From the NCBI GenBank assembly GCA_964019425.1, contig OZ025802.1, forward strand, positions 62,001-126,000: DNA of 64,000 bases, written 5' to 3'. The first letter of the stretch is position 1. Each line of letters starts with the position of its first letter. Made by a program: the position numbers and the translations under genes. Under the pieces are notes generated by a model. That model searched no databases. It had not been told where the DNA came from and saw nothing but the letters and a program-made list of their open reading frames with translations. This document shows positions 61,683 to 64,000 of the stretch, in pieces. The DNA is from Flectonema sp. DT1601 (Eukaryota; Euglenozoa; Diplonemea; Diplonemida; Diplonemidae).

Positions 61683-62088
61683 TTTTGTCAGAGCCTTTGT
61701 TGAAAAATAATAATAATAATATTTTTTTAATGTGTTTTACACTTCCAGTATGAGTACAGTACATCTCACAGAAGTATTCATATTGATGTGATCCTGTTAT
61801 TCGTAAGGTGAGGTGAGGTATGAAATGCTACTCAGATATCGATGTTGTTGTATCAAAGAAGTACCAAAAATTAACAAATTATGTCGGATAGGTCATCGTG
61901 ATCTTAAACAGAATGCTTCGAATTGACTTCAGAGGGATAGCGCAGTGTTCGAACTGCAGTGTAAGTATTGGTGACTTGTTTTAGGTCAGAAGAGATGGTT
62001 AAGACTTTTAATGAAAATGTGTTTTCTAAGTTGTCACATCCATCTCAATTGAGTAGAAGAAATATAACTTCCCAACAGCCACATCTTC
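61683..62088. other. Spacer upstream of SEC31
   Basis: A TAATAATAAT stretch just upstream of the SEC31 ATG; at about 61932-61956 an A-box-like GATAGCGCAGTG next to GTTCGAACTGC, too compressed to be a tRNA. Nothing else seen. Confidence 0.4.
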
Positions 62089-63783
62089 TTATGGAACAAA
62101 GAATCGATTGGGACCTTTTCCAGACTGCGAACCTATTGTGCAGTTCTTCTTCCTTTGGACGAATTTTCCTTCAGCAGAAACCACCGTCAAGAAATCGGGA
62201 GCAGGAGCTCCAGTACGTGAAGTCTGTGACTGCATAGTTTTATTACGCAGAACATGAGGAGGAACAGCTTGAACTCGCCTTCGAGCGAGAACCGATAGAT
62301 TCCGATCCGCAGCAAGTCTGGTTTGGGTGGTGTCAGGTGAGTTGCGAACTTTCTCTTTTGACGGGCGCGGCTTAGAAGAAACGTCGTCTTTTGATCCGAC
62401 CGCCGGCGGCTCCGGGTGGTATGCGGCATCACCATCGCCCTCCGTGTCAATGTCACCGTCGTATCGAATTTGGTTGTCGGTTGACGATGGATCGTCTGGA
62501 CGAGGAGGGACTCCGGCTTCGTTTTGCCACGCTTCGAAATTAATATTCCACATTGCTAAAGCTTCCATAGGAGATACCCTATTATTAATATGATTATTAC
62601 TTCTAAGTTGATTATCTTCTGTTATCGAATGGTCAGACATCGCGTCAGACGATGTTGGATCGGTTGTGACGGCTGCTTCAGCATCTTCGAGTTTGACGGC
62701 ATTTTCTGCCCGTCGCTCACGAATTCGCTGACGACGATCTCTTCGCTGACGTTCCTTGCGAAGCTGCTCATCAACTCTTTCCTGTCTTTTAACGGCATTC
62801 TCCGTCGCAACAAATTGATCAGACTTTCCCATATCTGTTGTTGCTTGAAGTGCTCTGTTCTTCCACCTTTCACTCTCTTTTTGAACTCTTCTTTTGGAAG
62901 CATTCGTCTTAGCAAGTTCCTTTCTGGTTGCCTCATATTCCATGTACAGCAACTCAAGAGAGGCTCGTTCTACACGACGCTGTTTTAATGCGTCTTCAAG
63001 TTGGCTGTTCTTCTCTTTTGATTCTTTTAATTGTTTCCTCAGTTTGTGAACTTCGTATTGATGTTGTTTTAAGTTTTGTTGTGCGAGATCTTGTTCAGTT
63101 CTCATCCTCTCGTGACTTGTTTCTAATTGTTTACAACGAGCCAAGACTCCCTCGATAGAGTCGTTCTGCCTTTGAAGAACCATCTGTAAATGGTCGTTAC
63201 CCTGAAGGGCTATTTTAGCTTCTTCAGATAGGGCTCGGTAGGCTTCAGCTCGAAACTTTTTCTCTGCTTCGCTGAGTCTTTTTTTGAATTCTGATTCAAG
63301 CTGTGCTCTGAAATCGACCATTTCCGTATTCGCACGGGATTTTAAATCGTCGTTACTACCCTGAAGTTTTTCTACCACAGCTTCATATTGTAGAAGTGAC
63401 TCTCGTAGGTTACGGTTTTCCTTCTCAAAGCTACTGAATAACTGATTTTCTTCCACAAGACGAGTAATTTCAAGTTCTAAGTATTTATTTCTGTGATCTA
63501 ATTCCATCACCCTAGTCTTCGCCTCTTCGCCTTGTACTTCAGCTTCTTGTCCGCTCATTTGACTTACTTTTTGTAGTTCTTCTTGCAGGAAGTTTATTAC
63601 TTGATCTTTCTTCCCTTCAGCGTCTTTAAGATGTTGGATTAAAGCGTCTTGTTGAGTTAGTTGGAGAGATAGTTTTGCGTATTCTCTTCTCGTTTGATCT
63701 AATTCAGCGAGTAGGTCTTGCATTGCTGTCTTTGTCTCACTGAGTTGACCTTTTCCATCATTTTTCTGTGGAGATCCCGACAT
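62089..63783 (-). CDS. Long coiled-coil protein, possibly ciliary
   Basis: 564 residues from the ATG at 63783 (MSGSPQKNDGKGQLSETKTA); the five codons before it have no ATG. Residues about 15-360 are nearly unbroken coiled coil (ELDQTRREYAKLSLQLTQQD, LRKQLKESKEKNSQLEDALK, RKERQRRDRRQRIRERR). The central stretch EFKKRLSEAEKKFRAEAYRA with NDHLQMVLQRQNDSIEGVLA resembles DUF4515/BBOF1-CFAP157-like basal-body proteins, but this is a weak recollection, not a match. The last 200 residues are disordered, ending KGPNRFFVP. A ciliary or basal-body role is a hypothesis. Confidence 0.75.
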   Translation of the reverse strand: MSGSPQKNDGKGQLSETKTAMQDLLAELDQTRREYAKLSLQLTQQDALIQHLKDAEGKKDQVINFLQEELQKVSQMSGQEAEVQGEEAKTRVMELDHRNKYLELEITRLVEENQLFSSFEKENRNLRESLLQYEAVVEKLQGSNDDLKSRANTEMVDFRAQLESEFKKRLSEAEKKFRAEAYRALSEEAKIALQGNDHLQMVLQRQNDSIEGVLARCKQLETSHERMRTEQDLAQQNLKQHQYEVHKLRKQLKESKEKNSQLEDALKQRRVERASLELLYMEYEATRKELAKTNASKRRVQKESERWKNRALQATTDMGKSDQFVATENAVKRQERVDEQLRKERQRRDRRQRIRERRAENAVKLEDAEAAVTTDPTSSDAMSDHSITEDNQLRSNNHINNRVSPMEALAMWNINFEAWQNEAGVPPRPDDPSSTDNQIRYDGDIDTEGDGDAAYHPEPPAVGSKDDVSSKPRPSKEKVRNSPDTTQTRLAADRNLSVLARRRVQAVPPHVLRNKTMQSQTSRTGAPAPDFLTVVSAEGKFVQRKKNCTIGSQSGKGPNRFFVP

Positions 63784-64000
63784 TGCTGAAGGGAACAACC
63801 TTTTTTTTAGAAGAATATTTATAAACTTTTTTGTTATTTAAGACTGCTGACAACAAAAAATATTCTCAAAATTAATATTACTGTGGTTGATAAAATAAAT
63901 AAACAAACTTGGTCAGCTGATCTCCGTCATATTCTCAAAACCAAAACAAACCAAACGAATCGTAACGGGTGTGGAGAATAACAAATAATGAGAGACACCT

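Noticed and set aside
61932-61956. A tRNA or SINE fragment (GATAGCGCAGTG...GTTCGAACTGC)
   Set aside because: The two box-like words nearly touch, leaving no room for an anticodon arm; probably chance.

Overview
This is a eukaryotic nuclear window. The genes carry spliceosomal introns (donors mostly GTATGT, acceptors CAG or TAG, about 60-300 nt), use the standard code, lie in AT-rich spacers full of poly(A)/poly(T) runs, and include SEC31, a TFIIIC subunit, an NXT/p15 export factor, GNL1, a UEV protein and a mitochondrial amidase-like protein. A TrpF-TrpB fusion means tryptophan is made, which argues against an animal. I read it as a free-living protist of unknown lineage. Every host gene I can support is on the minus strand; the only plus-strand coding piece I accept is a LINE remnant.

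Layout. 0-17.5 kb: a cut-off coiled-coil gene, a secreted protein with Mind-bomb-like SH3 repeats, small genes, a pseudo-amidase, a three-exon TFIIIC 90 kDa-like subunit, 3 kb of repeat-rich spacer, a dual-specificity phosphatase, NXT/p15 and unrecognised genes. 17.8-24.3 kb and 31.2-35.4 kb: two tandem clusters with 14 intact, almost identical 110-residue SCP2 sterol-carrier genes plus one broken chimera, on a unit of about 740 bp. Between the clusters are a sulfatase, a WD40 protein and the TrpF-TrpB fusion. 35.8-54.9 kb: GNL1, an unrecognised two-exon gene, a 1.66 kb DNA transposon with 22-bp inverted ends, a myristoylation-signal protein, a membrane zinc-module protein, a UEV-UEV-RING protein and a type I membrane protein. 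54.9-57 kb: a foldback element with three cruciform-forming tandem units, a LINE 3' end and a tRNA-derived SINE. 58.2-63.8 kb: SEC31 in three exons and a coiled-coil protein.

The most unusual feature is the SCP2 array. Its spacers share a 20-nt near-palindromic motif (12 of 13 SCP2-SCP2 spacers) and many copies share a pair of adjacent dyads about 100 bp upstream of the ATG. Synonymous differences are shuffled among copies, as expected of gene conversion. A recent duplication fused one SCP2 copy to the tail of the neighbouring sulfatase. Other points of interest are the UEV-UEV-RING architecture, the amidase lacking two of its three catalytic residues, and a repeated hairpin with compensatory base changes.

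Exon structures were inferred by eye from reading frame, splice signals and family similarity; no database search was possible. Products without family names are unrecognised.
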